Of a stretch of DNA of 55,361 bases, positions 21,507 to 29,284 are shown one piece after another. The stretch is from a virus, in IMG/VR virus record IMGVR_UViG_3300021961_006814, positions 1-55,361 of that record; one strand, given 5' to 3'. Position numbers and translations under genes: made by a program. The notes under the pieces are model-generated. The model did not search any database, was not told the DNA's origin, and saw only the letters and a program-made list of their open reading frames with translations. How positions within the stretch are numbered: position 1 is the stretch's first letter; every line of letters starts with the position of its first letter.

Positions 21507-22169
21507 ATGCAGGAAGATAAAGACATGGAAGTAAAACAACAACAAGTCCAGCCAGAGTCTCCCCTCAGAGAAAAGGGAGGTGTCCTAATGGAAGGACATA
21601 TTCGTATCTTTGATCCTGATTCAGGCGAGGAATTTGTAAACAAACGAAATGCTATTCACTATGAAAACATGAGTGAAGCCCTTGCTCTTAGTGTAGCAAA
21701 TAAAACAACAGGCTTTATTCATGAAATGGCATTTGGTAACGGCGGTACAAACGTTGATCCTACAGGTGTTATTACATACTTGCCTGCTAATAGCAGTGGG
21801 CAGAACGCTAGCCTTTATAACCAAACCTATTATAAAGTTGTGGATGATAATTCAAGTTTGAATACTGACGCAGGTAGAAACAAACTTACAGTTAGTCATG
21901 TGAGTGGCCAAGTATATACTGACATCGTTGTTAGTTGCTTGCTTGATTACGGCGAGCCTAACGATCAACAAGCATTTGATAATACTAGTAATTTTAATGA
22001 CACATATACATTCGATGAACTAGGTCTTAAGAGCTGGATTGGCACAGTTAACACAGGAAAATTGTTAACCCATGTAATTTTCCATCCAGTACAAAAAAGT
22101 TTGAATAGACTTATACAAATAGACTATACTATTAGAATTCAAACTTTGACTAATCTAAGTGGTTTATAA
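21507..22169 (+). CDS. Structural protein of unknown family, two possible starts
   Basis: The protein is up to 220 aa, lies between two fibre genes and is beta-rich with no signal peptide. The first 27 residues are hydrophilic and Gln/Glu-rich; the compact domain starts at MEGHIRIFDPDSGEEF. An internal ATG at 21588 has a much stronger ribosome binding site (GGGAGG, 7-base spacer) than the upstream ATG at 21507 (AAAGG, 11 bases away), so a 193-aa product may be the main one or a second isoform. The C-terminus includes KLLTHVIFHPVQKSLNR. Baseplate or fibre-attachment function is inferred from position; I do not recognise the family. Confidence 0.65.
   Translation: MQEDKDMEVKQQQVQPESPLREKGGVLMEGHIRIFDPDSGEEFVNKRNAIHYENMSEALALSVANKTTGFIHEMAFGNGGTNVDPTGVITYLPANSSGQNASLYNQTYYKVVDDNSSLNTDAGRNKLTVSHVSGQVYTDIVVSCLLDYGEPNDQQAFDNTSNFNDTYTFDELGLKSWIGTVNTGKLLTHVIFHPVQKSLNRLIQIDYTIRIQTLTNLSGL
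21559..21590 (+). promoter_or_regulatory. Internal start with strong RBS that can pair in a hairpin
   Basis: CTCCC at 21559-21563 can pair with GGGAG at 21575-21579 across an 11-base loop. The GGAGG Shine-Dalgarno core (21576-21580) for the ATG at 21588 would lie mostly inside this stem. The pairing could modulate internal initiation. It is short, so its stability is uncertain. Confidence 0.4.
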
Positions 22170-22190
22170 TGTACCTACATTATAAAGCAT

Positions 22191-22198
22191 GATAAATA
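22191..22198 (+). promoter_or_regulatory. T4-like late promoter motif (GATAAATA)
   Basis: GATAAATA lies 28 bases upstream of the second fibre gene (ATG 22227) in a 57-bp gap. GGAG at 22212-22215 is the ribosome binding site. It shares the ATAAATA core with the motifs at 826 and 17978. Promoter function is inferred. Confidence 0.45.
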
Positions 22199-22226
22199 AT
22201 TTAAAGTCCGCGGAGATTTAAAAACA

Positions 22227-23909
22227 ATGGCATATACAGTAAATAAAACCAACGGATCTGTTTTAGCAACTGTTTCAGATGGTACAATTGATACCTCAAC
22301 AGATCTAGTTCTAATTGGTAAAAACTATGCAGGTTACGGTGAATTCCTTAACGAAAACTATGTAAAACTGCTCGAAAATTTCGCTAACACTAGCGCACCA
22401 AGTTCACCTCTTGCAGGTCAAATGTGGTGGGATACAACAAATAACCTACTTAAGGTTTATACAGGTAGTGCATTCAAAACCGTCAGTTCAAGTACAGCAA
22501 GTGCTACAACACCTTCTGGCAGTGTAACTGGCGATCTTTGGTGGGATACTACAAACGGACAATTAAAAGTTTATAACGGCAGTAGTTTTACTACAATTGG
22601 TCCAGCATTTACTAGCGGTTCAGGAACTTCAGGTGCCATTGTTGAAGTTGTAACTGATAATGCTGCTGCTGACCATGTAGTTGTAAAACTATATGTTAGT
22701 AACGTCGTTGTTGGTACAGTAAGTAAAGATACAGAATTTACTCCACAGGCAGCTTTAAGCGGGTTTACTACAATTAAACCAGGCATTCAACTTAGTACAA
22801 CAGTAACAGGTGCTAAACTACAAGGTACAGCAACCGATGCAGACGCTCTTGGTGGTGTTGCGGCAGCAAACTATTTGCGTAGTAATGCAAGTGACAGCAC
22901 AAGCGGCGTACTTAGTATTTTAAATGACACTGGCGTAGTAGTTGGTGTTGACAGTGATTTAACAATTACAATTAACGGTAGTAGCAATCCAGTATTAACA
23001 AATACAAATACAAATGGTAGCATTGTTCTTGCTCCTAATGGTACTGGTACAGTAGATGTTAGCAGCAAAAAAATTAGTGCACTTGCTACACCTACTGCAA
23101 GTTCAGATGCTGCTACTAAAGGATATGTTGATAGCCAAGTAAGTAGTGGCGTTTCAGTTTACCTTCCACTAGCTGGCGGCACAATGGCTGGTCCTATTAA
23201 TTTAGGTACTAACAGTATTACAAATGGTGGAACTATTACTGCTACAAACCTTGTAGGAACGCTTACTGGTAATGTAACTGGTAACTTGACAGGTAATGCA
23301 GATACTGCAACTAGTGCAACATCAGCAACATCAGCAACTACTGCAACTACAGCAACAAATGTTACAGCAACAGCAAACAACTCTACAAACGAAACTGTGT
23401 ACATTACGTTCGTTGATGGTGCAACTGGTGGACAAGGCATAGAGACTGATACCGGTCTTACTTACAATCCTAGCACTAATACACTAACAACAAGTATATT
23501 TTCAGGTACAGCAAGTTCAGCAGAATACGCTGACGTTGCAGAACGCTTCCAGGCAGATGCGATCTATGAAGCAGGAACAGTTGTTGCTCTTGGTGGTGTA
23601 GAAGAAATTACTCGAGTAAATGAAGAGCTAAGTGATCAAGTATTTGGCGTAATTAGCCATAAACCAGCCTATATGATGAACGCAGGTTTGCGTGGCGAAA
23701 CATCAGCACCAGTTGCTGTTGCGGGCCGTGTGCCAGTTAGAGTAGTAGGCTTAATAAATAAAGGTGAGAGACTTGTTAGTGCAGGAAATGGTCTAGCAAG
23801 AGCAGCACAACCCGGAGAAGCAACTAGCTTTAACGTTATTGGTCGTGCAATCGAAACCAAAACAACTGAGGATGAAGGCACAATCGAAGCCTTCGTTACA
23901 ATAAATTAA
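22227..23909 (+). CDS. Tail fibre-like protein with WWDTTN repeats
   Basis: Residues about 55-130 contain two tandem units of the form G-x-(M/L)-W-W-D-T-T-N-x-x-L-K-V-Y-x-G-S, a small beta module frequent in marine myovirus fibres. A shaft follows with Asn/Thr/Gly repeats, an SDAATKGYVDSQ segment near residue 293 and a Ser-Ala-Thr low-complexity run near residues 362-380. The last ~170 residues match the C-terminal cassette of the fibre at 18012 (NETVYITFVDG, Y-A-D-V-A-E, P-V-A-V-A-G-R-V). Host recognition or fibre tip assembly is the likely role. The ATG follows GGAG and a late-promoter-like motif. Confidence 0.8.
   Translation: MAYTVNKTNGSVLATVSDGTIDTSTDLVLIGKNYAGYGEFLNENYVKLLENFANTSAPSSPLAGQMWWDTTNNLLKVYTGSAFKTVSSSTASATTPSGSVTGDLWWDTTNGQLKVYNGSSFTTIGPAFTSGSGTSGAIVEVVTDNAAADHVVVKLYVSNVVVGTVSKDTEFTPQAALSGFTTIKPGIQLSTTVTGAKLQGTATDADALGGVAAANYLRSNASDSTSGVLSILNDTGVVVGVDSDLTITINGSSNPVLTNTNTNGSIVLAPNGTGTVDVSSKKISALATPTASSDAATKGYVDSQVSSGVSVYLPLAGGTMAGPINLGTNSITNGGTITATNLVGTLTGNVTGNLTGNADTATSATSATSATTATTATNVTATANNSTNETVYITFVDGATGGQGIETDTGLTYNPSTNTLTTSIFSGTASSAEYADVAERFQADAIYEAGTVVALGGVEEITRVNEELSDQVFGVISHKPAYMMNAGLRGETSAPVAVAGRVPVRVVGLINKGERLVSAGNGLARAAQPGEATSFNVIGRAIETKTTEDEGTIEAFVTIN
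23306..23372 (+). repeat. Low-complexity GCAACA/GCAACT run in fibre gene
   Basis: Short imperfect repeats of GCAAC(A/T) with TCA or ACT spacers, including two adjacent copies of GCAACATCA, encode a Thr-Ala-Ser tract in the fibre shaft. Such tracts can vary in copy number and act as recombination points between fibres; that is inference. Confidence 0.6.
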
Positions 23910-23927
23910 AGCAGGGGAATTGAACTT

Positions 23928-24857
23928 ATGGCATATAGTGCAGGTGGTACAATTGAAGCAGCACACTACAATGGCTTTGTAGATAGTGTTAATGCTATTT
24001 GGGGCACTGGCTCCGGAAATAAAGGCTTAGGACAAACTGCATTGTCCACTGTTAGTGCTGGTAATACAGTAACAGCGGCACAATGGTCATCACTTATGAA
24101 CACTATTAGAGCAATTAGTGATCATTATGGTACAGATGGCAGTATTACTATTGATACTACTAGTAACCCAAGCGCAGGCAACACAATTAGCGTGTTTAGC
24201 ACTATGGCTGGTGACATTACAACAATTACCAACGCACAAACCAGTGTTGGTAGTGTGGCAGCTGGTTACAGTGCAGCGGTAACAGGAACAATTTCAAACG
24301 CTGGTAACTTCCAGGGCACATTCACAGCAAGAGCAAGACTTACATTTGCTAGTGCAAACGCTGCTCGTTATTTCTGGAACGCAGGCGGACGCTGCTACTT
24401 CACAACAGACTTGTCAGGCCATACCAGTGATAGTAAAGCAAACGAATGGAACAACCTTGCCAGTGAAGTTGGTACATATTACATGTACAATACCACAAGC
24501 GGAAAGAGTGGTGGTAGTGGTTCAGTAAACATTAACACAACTAACGCAGGTTACTGGGATAGTCCAAACGGCGTTGTGTTCAGACAGTATGAAAACACTG
24601 GTCCATATACTGCTAACCGTATTGATTTTTCAATTTTAGCACCAAATGCAGGAACTGCAACTACTATGGATTTCCAATGGCAATGGGTTGATGATGCAGC
24701 AGACCAAACCGGCTATAACAAAAATGTTTATAATGTTCTTGACCAAGTAGACGGAACAAAGTATGCTTATTTCAATTACCAGAGACCAAATACTACTTAT
24801 ATTAGTGCTTCATGGGGAACTCCAACCTGGTCAACAGTAACTAATACAATCGGTTAA
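23928..24857 (+). CDS. Putative tail/fibre-associated structural protein
   Basis: This 309-aa protein follows the fibre gene after 18 bp with GGGG upstream of the ATG. The N-terminus (AGGTIEAAHYNGFVDSVNAI) and the V-T-A-A-Q-W-S-S-L segment near residue 48 form a helix-turn-helix-like repeat pattern (two units of x-A-x-x-(Y/W)-N/S-x-(F/L)). The remainder is beta-rich with Gly/Thr/Asn, including NAARYFWNAGGRCYF near residue 145, and a C-terminal YISASWGTPTWS. The aromatic, Cys-poor, secreted-like beta composition fits a virion surface protein. It is the last gene of the late block. I cannot name the family. Confidence 0.65.
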   Translation: MAYSAGGTIEAAHYNGFVDSVNAIWGTGSGNKGLGQTALSTVSAGNTVTAAQWSSLMNTIRAISDHYGTDGSITIDTTSNPSAGNTISVFSTMAGDITTITNAQTSVGSVAAGYSAAVTGTISNAGNFQGTFTARARLTFASANAARYFWNAGGRCYFTTDLSGHTSDSKANEWNNLASEVGTYYMYNTTSGKSGGSGSVNINTTNAGYWDSPNGVVFRQYENTGPYTANRIDFSILAPNAGTATTMDFQWQWVDDAADQTGYNKNVYNVLDQVDGTKYAYFNYQRPNTTYISASWGTPTWSTVTNTIG

Positions 24858-24907
24858 TATTTTAAACTTATTATTAGGGTCAAACTTCATATTTAAATTT
24901 ATATAAG

Positions 24908-24936
24908 TTGACAGGGGCGAAAGCCCCTGTTATACT
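24908..24936 (+). promoter_or_regulatory. Consensus sigma70-type promoter, -35 TTGACA / -10 TATACT
   Basis: TTGACA (24908-24913), a 17-base spacer and TATACT (24931-24936) match the bacterial sigma70 consensus, with TG one base upstream of the -10 (extended -10). The predicted start point falls about seven bases downstream, at or next to the ATG at 24943, so the first gene would be leaderless or nearly so. It likely drives the accessory operon with host polymerase. The spacer consists of a hairpin sequence. Confidence 0.75.
24911..24930 (+). terminator. 8-bp GAAA-tetraloop hairpin between late block and accessory operon
   Basis: ACAGGGGC (24911-24918), loop GAAA, GCCCCTGT (24923-24930) is a perfect eight-pair stem with a GNRA loop, 54 bases after the stop of the last structural gene. 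It is among the most GC-rich short stretches here. It lacks a downstream T-run, so it may be a transcript 3'-end or pause structure instead of a classical intrinsic terminator. In DNA it also overlaps the -35 element and fills the promoter spacer. Confidence 0.5.
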
Positions 24937-24942
24937 GACAAC

Positions 24943-25269
24943 ATGACAATAGAATCCTATGAAGAGTTTGCTCGCCAACGTCTGGATCATAATCGCCAAC
25001 GTCTGGCTCTTAAAGAACAACAAGAACAGCGTTTAACTATTACACATAGCGGCGGCCAATTTCGCATCACAGTTGAACTAATGGCATTGCTCAGTACCTG
25101 GGGTGATGAGCATATCTTATATCTCATAGACAATTATGACAATCCTGTGCGTATAGATGATACTGCGGATATGCTCGCAAAATGTAGAGAACGCTGGTAC
25201 GAAGTTATGAATGATTGGCACAATCAACATGAAGAACTGCGAAAAGTTAGGCGTGTAGAACAACTATGA
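24943..25269 (+). CDS. Hypothetical protein, first gene of accessory operon
   Basis: This 108-aa protein has a charged N-terminal helix with an internal repeat (two copies of R-Q-R-L-x-H/A-N/L... near residues 11-26) and a C-terminal Arg/Glu-rich helix. No motif identifies a function. No Shine-Dalgarno sequence precedes the ATG; the promoter -10 is only six bases upstream, which suggests leaderless translation. Its stop overlaps the next ATG (ATGA). Confidence 0.6.
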   Translation: MTIESYEEFARQRLDHNRQRLALKEQQEQRLTITHSGGQFRITVELMALLSTWGDEHILYLIDNYDNPVRIDDTADMLAKCRERWYEVMNDWHNQHEELRKVRRVEQL

Positions 25270-25670
25270 GAGTAGGTTTTACTTGTAGCTCGTTTGATTT
25301 ATTGCATGCTGGTCACGTAATAATGTTGCGTGAAGCTAAAGATCAATGTGATTATCTAATATGCGGGCTACAAATAGACCCTAGTATTGACAGGCCTGAA
25401 AAGAATAAACCAGTACAAACAGTAGTAGAGCGTTATACACAACTAAAAGCAGTTAGCTATGTTGATGAAATTATTCCATATGCTACTGAAGCTGATTTAG
25501 AAGACATATTGTTAATGTACAATATCCATGTTCGTATTATAGGAGAAGAATACAAGGACGGAAGATTCACTGGCAGAGCTATTTGCGCTAAACGAGGTAT
25601 AGAACTTTATTTTAATAAAAGAGAACACCGCTTTAGTACAAGTGATTTGAGGAAACGAGTAAATGGGTAG
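25266..25670 (+). CDS. Cytidylyltransferase-like nucleotidyltransferase (TagD/RfaE type)
   Basis: The 134-aa protein has the H-x-G-H nucleotide-binding motif in SFDLLHAGHV (H14, H17), a G-L-Q-x-D-P strand, an R-P-E-K-N-K-P-V-Q segment and a C-terminal F-S-T-S-D-L-R-K-R that corresponds to the ISSTxxR motif. Family members transfer CMP or AMP to sugar or alditol phosphates, for example glycerol-3-phosphate or heptose-1-phosphate, to make activated glycan precursors. It overlaps both neighbours by a few bases. In this operon it probably supplies an activated sugar or polyol; the substrate is unknown. Confidence 0.88.
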   Translation: MRVGFTCSSFDLLHAGHVIMLREAKDQCDYLICGLQIDPSIDRPEKNKPVQTVVERYTQLKAVSYVDEIIPYATEADLEDILLMYNIHVRIIGEEYKDGRFTGRAICAKRGIELYFNKREHRFSTSDLRKRVNG

Positions 25671-26448
25671 GGGTGCACTCTTACTTGCCACACCACATGA
25701 AACAATAGACTACATTGGTTTTGCTCGTTTAGCAGCAAAACTTGTAGAAAAACATTTAGGGATAGACACACATATACACATAGGTGAAGCACGTCCAGGC
25801 AATACTAGAGCATTTCGCTGGCATGCAGGCGAAGTTGTTACTGTACCCTGGTATAATAGTGATAGAACACTTGCATATGATTTAAGTCCTTATGATGAAA
25901 CACTACTAATAGATGTAGACTATCTCACATTCAACGACAATTTAAAACAATATTTTGGTAGCAACAACGAGTTTTTATGTTATGATCAAGTTTGGGACGT
26001 CACCTCCACGGATAGTTTTAAACATGATCGCTGGATGACTAGAGCTGGCCATCCAATGTTATGGGCTACGGTCGTTTATTTCCGCAAATGCGACCTAGCC
26101 TATAACATATTTGAAATGATGAAAAATGTACAAGCAAATTGGCGTTACTATGCAAAGTTTTGGGGATTTACTGCTGGCAAATATCGCAACGATTTTAGTT
26201 TAACTATAGCACACCAACTTATGAATGGCTATTCCAGTGGCACATACTTTAACCACCCACTAGCAAGTTTAAGCACTGTGGATAGTATATATGCAGTAAA
26301 GGATGATGAACTAAAGATACGCTATGTTGATGGTGATAAGTTTAATGCTGTTAAACTCAAAGGAGTAAATCTACACTGTATGAACAAAGCCTGTTTGCAG
26401 GATCCAGAAATATATGGAGCAATGGATGCATATTCTAATAGCAGGTGA
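25663..26448 (+). CDS. Glycosyltransferase-like protein (GT-A-like DVD motif)
   Basis: This 261-aa protein has an N-terminal A-L-L-L-A-T strand, then near residue 86 a hydrophobic strand ending in an acidic motif (LLIDVDYLTF) that resembles the DxD metal/nucleotide-sugar site of GT-A enzymes. A conserved-looking FRKCDLAYNIFEMMKNV helix and a C-terminal V-N-L-H-C-M-N-K segment follow. No signal peptide is visible. Glycosyl transfer is inferred from the DxD-like strand and from glycan genes on both sides; the family is not one I can name. The start is an ATG that overlaps the previous gene by eight bases. Confidence 0.55.
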   Translation: MGRGALLLATPHETIDYIGFARLAAKLVEKHLGIDTHIHIGEARPGNTRAFRWHAGEVVTVPWYNSDRTLAYDLSPYDETLLIDVDYLTFNDNLKQYFGSNNEFLCYDQVWDVTSTDSFKHDRWMTRAGHPMLWATVVYFRKCDLAYNIFEMMKNVQANWRYYAKFWGFTAGKYRNDFSLTIAHQLMNGYSSGTYFNHPLASLSTVDSIYAVKDDELKIRYVDGDKFNAVKLKGVNLHCMNKACLQDPEIYGAMDAYSNSR

Positions 26449-27130
26449 CAGTTGGAGTCAGGGCGAATGGGGAGAAAACTCAGAACGCGAGTATGTAGTG
26501 CTACATCGTGGTTTAACTGAATATTTACAGAACGATGGCCATACAGTTACAAATATAGGTCAAGGTGGTGGTGATAATTATAGTCAAGTGGTATTAATAC
26601 GAGAACAGCCCAATATATATGATAGAATTATATGGTTTCAAAGTGATCCCCTTAGAGAAAGATGGAATAAATGCAGGGCAAAATCAAATCTTTTTTATAA
26701 AGGGATTGATTCGATTGAGGATTTTTTGACACTAGAAAAAACTCTATTAGATCAGGCATACAAAGAGTTAAATGAAACTAATAAAAGAATTCATTGCTTA
26801 GGAGGATGTTTTCCTATTAACTTAGAATCAATAAAAAAATATAATAACTTAATTCCTGTAATAGAATATTTGCCAACTTGGCTAATACCCGATCAAGTTT
26901 TTCCTAGATGCATCAATCAAATGTGGAGTGTAAAAGAAGTAACTTCTAGGAATGAAAATTTTTTAAAATTCTTAGCAGATGATAGTTTCAATCATAGAAA
27001 TTATCTAACAGCGTATAAAAATAAATCTAGTCCTATGATAGAGAAATATTTTCGTCCAGACGGTCTTCATATGAACAGACATGGACATTTAAAAATATAT
27101 GATTATATGAAAGAAAAAGGCATTTTCTAA
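26426..27130 (+). CDS. SGNH/GDSL-type hydrolase-like protein
   Basis: MHILIAGDSWSQGEWG places the block I GDS nucleophile motif (GDSW) directly after the first strand, and the C-terminal P-D-G-L-H-M-N-R-H-G-H supplies the Asp/His block V. SGNH proteins hydrolyse or transfer acyl groups, often acetyl esters on glycans. The ATG at 26426 is preferred over one at 26414 because GGAG (26416-26419) sits six bases before it. About 235 aa. The gene is more AT-rich than the neighbouring nucleotidyltransferase. Two other SGNH-type proteins occur at 39030 and 48047. Substrate unknown. Confidence 0.75.
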   Translation: MHILIAGDSWSQGEWGENSEREYVVLHRGLTEYLQNDGHTVTNIGQGGGDNYSQVVLIREQPNIYDRIIWFQSDPLRERWNKCRAKSNLFYKGIDSIEDFLTLEKTLLDQAYKELNETNKRIHCLGGCFPINLESIKKYNNLIPVIEYLPTWLIPDQVFPRCINQMWSVKEVTSRNENFLKFLADDSFNHRNYLTAYKNKSSPMIEKYFRPDGLHMNRHGHLKIYDYMKEKGIF

Positions 27131-27142
27131 GGAAAAAATGTA

Positions 27143-27985
27143 ATGCAACCAAAGGACGAACCCAAGGGCTGGTTAACCTTTGCACAAAATAGTGCAGACA
27201 CGAATTATGTTGACCTTGCTTACCTGCTTGCTCTAAGCATCAAAGCAACTTGCAAGCACAATAGGTTTGCTGTAGTTGTTGACGATGAATCACTAGATAG
27301 TATTACAGATAAACAGCGACGAGTGTTTGATCATATTATTACAGTACCACGCACAGAGCCTTTTTATAATGAAGCCTGGATAATGCGTGTAACTCCTTTT
27401 AAGGAAACATTCAAAGTAGAAAGTGATATGCTTATACCACGCAGTTTGGATCACTGGTGGCCTGGTTGCAGATTGCAGGATGTATGTTATACTAACAAGG
27501 TAAGAGATTACCAGGGACGCATTGCTCAAACACGATATTATAGGAAGTTTTTTGATGCCAACAATCTTGATGATTCTTATAACGGCTTTTCATATTTTAG
27601 GTACAGTAGGACTAGTATGGACTTCTGCCGTGCTATTGAAACGGCGATACAACATTGGCCTGTTTTACGTGACAGCGTTCTTAAGTATAGTATCTATGAC
27701 AAACCTGATACTGATGTTTTATATGCTATTGCTCAATCATGTATTGGTCAACCTTGTGTAAATACACTTAGTTATCCAACATTTACACACATGAAGCCAG
27801 TAATAAACAACTGGTCGCCCAGTATGAAATGGCAAGATGCAGTACCCTGGACACTTACTGATAACTTTGACTTAATAGTTGGTGGCTATGCACAACAGTA
27901 TCCATTTCATTACTATGACAAAACATTTTGCACTCCAGAATTGATAGACAGATATGAGCACAGAATTAGAACAAGCCCTGCTTAA
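27143..27985 (+). CDS. Glycosyltransferase-like protein
   Basis: The 280-aa protein starts with GWLTFAQNSADTNYVDLAYL, a pattern seen in GT-A-like proteins that begin with a strand and an N-x-D-Y-V-x-L-A helix. Near residue 93 the segment F-K-V-E-S-D-M-L-I-P carries an E-S-D-M variant of the DxD motif, and NGFSYFRYSRTSMDF near residue 147 resembles an acceptor-site loop. AAGGAAA precedes the ATG at a suitable distance. Its 3' end overlaps the next ATG by 32 bases. Function as a glycosyltransferase is inferred from these features and operon context. Confidence 0.55.
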   Translation: MQPKDEPKGWLTFAQNSADTNYVDLAYLLALSIKATCKHNRFAVVVDDESLDSITDKQRRVFDHIITVPRTEPFYNEAWIMRVTPFKETFKVESDMLIPRSLDHWWPGCRLQDVCYTNKVRDYQGRIAQTRYYRKFFDANNLDDSYNGFSYFRYSRTSMDFCRAIETAIQHWPVLRDSVLKYSIYDKPDTDVLYAIAQSCIGQPCVNTLSYPTFTHMKPVINNWSPSMKWQDAVPWTLTDNFDLIVGGYAQQYPFHYYDKTFCTPELIDRYEHRIRTSPA

Positions 27986-28271
27986 CTTAAATAATCCTCG
28001 TAAGAAAATTGAACTTGAAGTTAGGTTGCGCTATAATAAAGATACTGGTGAAGTAATTGACAAACAACATGTAAACAAACTTGAGGCGTGGGAAGATGCA
28101 TACATCGTCATTGCAGACGAGACAGAAATACGTCCAGATAAAATGCGTGTAGTAGATGGAAAACTTGTAAAAATAGATACTAGTATCCATGTGTATTGGA
28201 CAGCAACACCAGCAGAGATTGCGAACAACAATCCATACTTTTGCAAAAGGGAAATAGATGCAGACAGTTAG
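27954..28271 (+). CDS. Hypothetical small protein
   Basis: This 105-aa acidic, soluble protein has alternating strands (KIELEVRLRYNKDTGEVI and DAYIVIADETE). It overlaps the gene before by 32 bases and the oxygenase gene after by 14 bases, so it is translated with both. I recognise no family. Tight coupling to the 2OG-Fe(II) oxygenase suggests a joint role but does not define it. Confidence 0.6.
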   Translation: MSTELEQALLNLNNPRKKIELEVRLRYNKDTGEVIDKQHVNKLEAWEDAYIVIADETEIRPDKMRVVDGKLVKIDTSIHVYWTATPAEIANNNPYFCKREIDADS

Positions 28272-29064
28272 TGACATGCCAATGGCACAGCCAAGCGACG
28301 ACTTTAGAGTAGTAAGGCCATTCGGACCAAGTATAGTACAGGGAAAAATGTCAGAAGAGTTGCAAAAAGTACTTTGTGATATTTTTGAACAACAACGTGC
28401 CAAGGAAGAACTAGAACAGCACGAAGACAACGCATGGACTCTAGCAGGTAATAACAAGAGAGAGTTCAATATACTTGCTGAACATTTGGGCAGCAACCTA
28501 AGAATGTTCCAAGAGTGCATTAACCAGGGCGCAAGTGAAATATTCTTAGCAAACACCTATGGCATATGGGAATGTCAGAAAGATGTTGCTACTCCCCTGC
28601 ATATAGAAATGGTAGAAGACAACCTTAAACACATTAATCTAGTAGTAAGCATACACGGTGTTTGGGGTAATATAAGTGTAGCAGGTGACTTTAATCCACC
28701 GCATCATCATGTAGGACAGGTGAGTGGAGTAGGATACTTAAAACTTCCTGAAGATATTGAAGAGGAATGGCTAAGAGAGGATCATGACCCAAGTGCAGGT
28801 ATGATAAATTTTTGGGACGGCCGGCCACTGTCTGGTGCAATACATATGTTTCGTAGAAAGCCTGTAGTAGGAGACATTTACTTTTTCCCTGCATGGTTAC
28901 CACATAGTGTCCATCCTTTCCGTAGCAAGGGTGAACGCTGGAGTTTTAGTTTTAATATTGATATAGGTAATACAAATTTAGATGTTAATTTAAGTGATCT
29001 ACAAAAAGAAGAACTTAAAAAAGAACGTCAACGATTAATTAAGGAGTATAATAATGGAAAATGA
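28258..29064 (+). CDS. 2OG-Fe(II) oxygenase-like protein
   Basis: Residues 148-161 (P-H-H-H-V-G-Q-V-S-G-V-G-Y-L) match the H-x-H...SGVxYL signature of the phage-common 2OG-FeII_Oxy_5 group, and FFPAWLPHSVHPF with a downstream E-R-W-S-F-S-F-N supplies the distal His and the Arg that binds 2-oxoglutarate. Members are Fe(II)/2-oxoglutarate hydroxylases of mostly unknown substrate, frequent in marine myoviruses. Length 268 aa is normal. It is embedded in glycan-related genes, so a sugar, lipid or protein substrate is possible. The gene overlaps both neighbours. Confidence 0.85.
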   Translation: MQTVSDMPMAQPSDDFRVVRPFGPSIVQGKMSEELQKVLCDIFEQQRAKEELEQHEDNAWTLAGNNKREFNILAEHLGSNLRMFQECINQGASEIFLANTYGIWECQKDVATPLHIEMVEDNLKHINLVVSIHGVWGNISVAGDFNPPHHHVGQVSGVGYLKLPEDIEEEWLREDHDPSAGMINFWDGRPLSGAIHMFRRKPVVGDIYFFPAWLPHSVHPFRSKGERWSFSFNIDIGNTNLDVNLSDLQKEELKKERQRLIKEYNNGK

Positions 29065-29284
29065 AGTATTTGTTCCATTACCACATATAGTGCAAAAGGG
29101 TGATTTAATATCAAGGGACCAACTAGAAGATAATCAAGCATTGTTTACACAACTAAAGGAATTCTGTGAAAAATCCTTGGAAGATGAATACGAACTTGAT
29201 CGTACAATATATGCCCGTGGTATTCGTGTGCTTACAGATAGTAATTCTAATGTAGCAAGGTTACACGAGTGGCTGGATCGCTAA
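29054..29284 (+). CDS. Hypothetical 76-aa protein
   Basis: The short acidic protein contains FVPLPHIVQKGDLIS, an Asp/Glu-rich helix and a C-terminal RGIRVLTDSNSNVARLHEWL. A clear AAGGAG lies eight bases before the ATG. It overlaps the oxygenase stop and the next start. No family recognised. Its size and position between an oxygenase and a glycosyltransferase-like gene do not settle a role. Confidence 0.6.
   Translation: MENEVFVPLPHIVQKGDLISRDQLEDNQALFTQLKEFCEKSLEDEYELDRTIYARGIRVLTDSNSNVARLHEWLDR

Noticed and set aside
24911-24930. Hairpin as a classical intrinsic terminator
   Set aside because: No T-run follows the stem, so I kept it only as a possible transcript end or pause site.
27485-27493. 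Third copy of TGTTATACT
   Set aside because: Inside the coding sequence of the glycosyltransferase-like gene with no operon start nearby; probably chance.
27987-28556. 189-codon minus-strand frame
   Set aside because: Antisense across two well-supported plus-strand genes; Cys/Leu/Ile-rich translation without motif.
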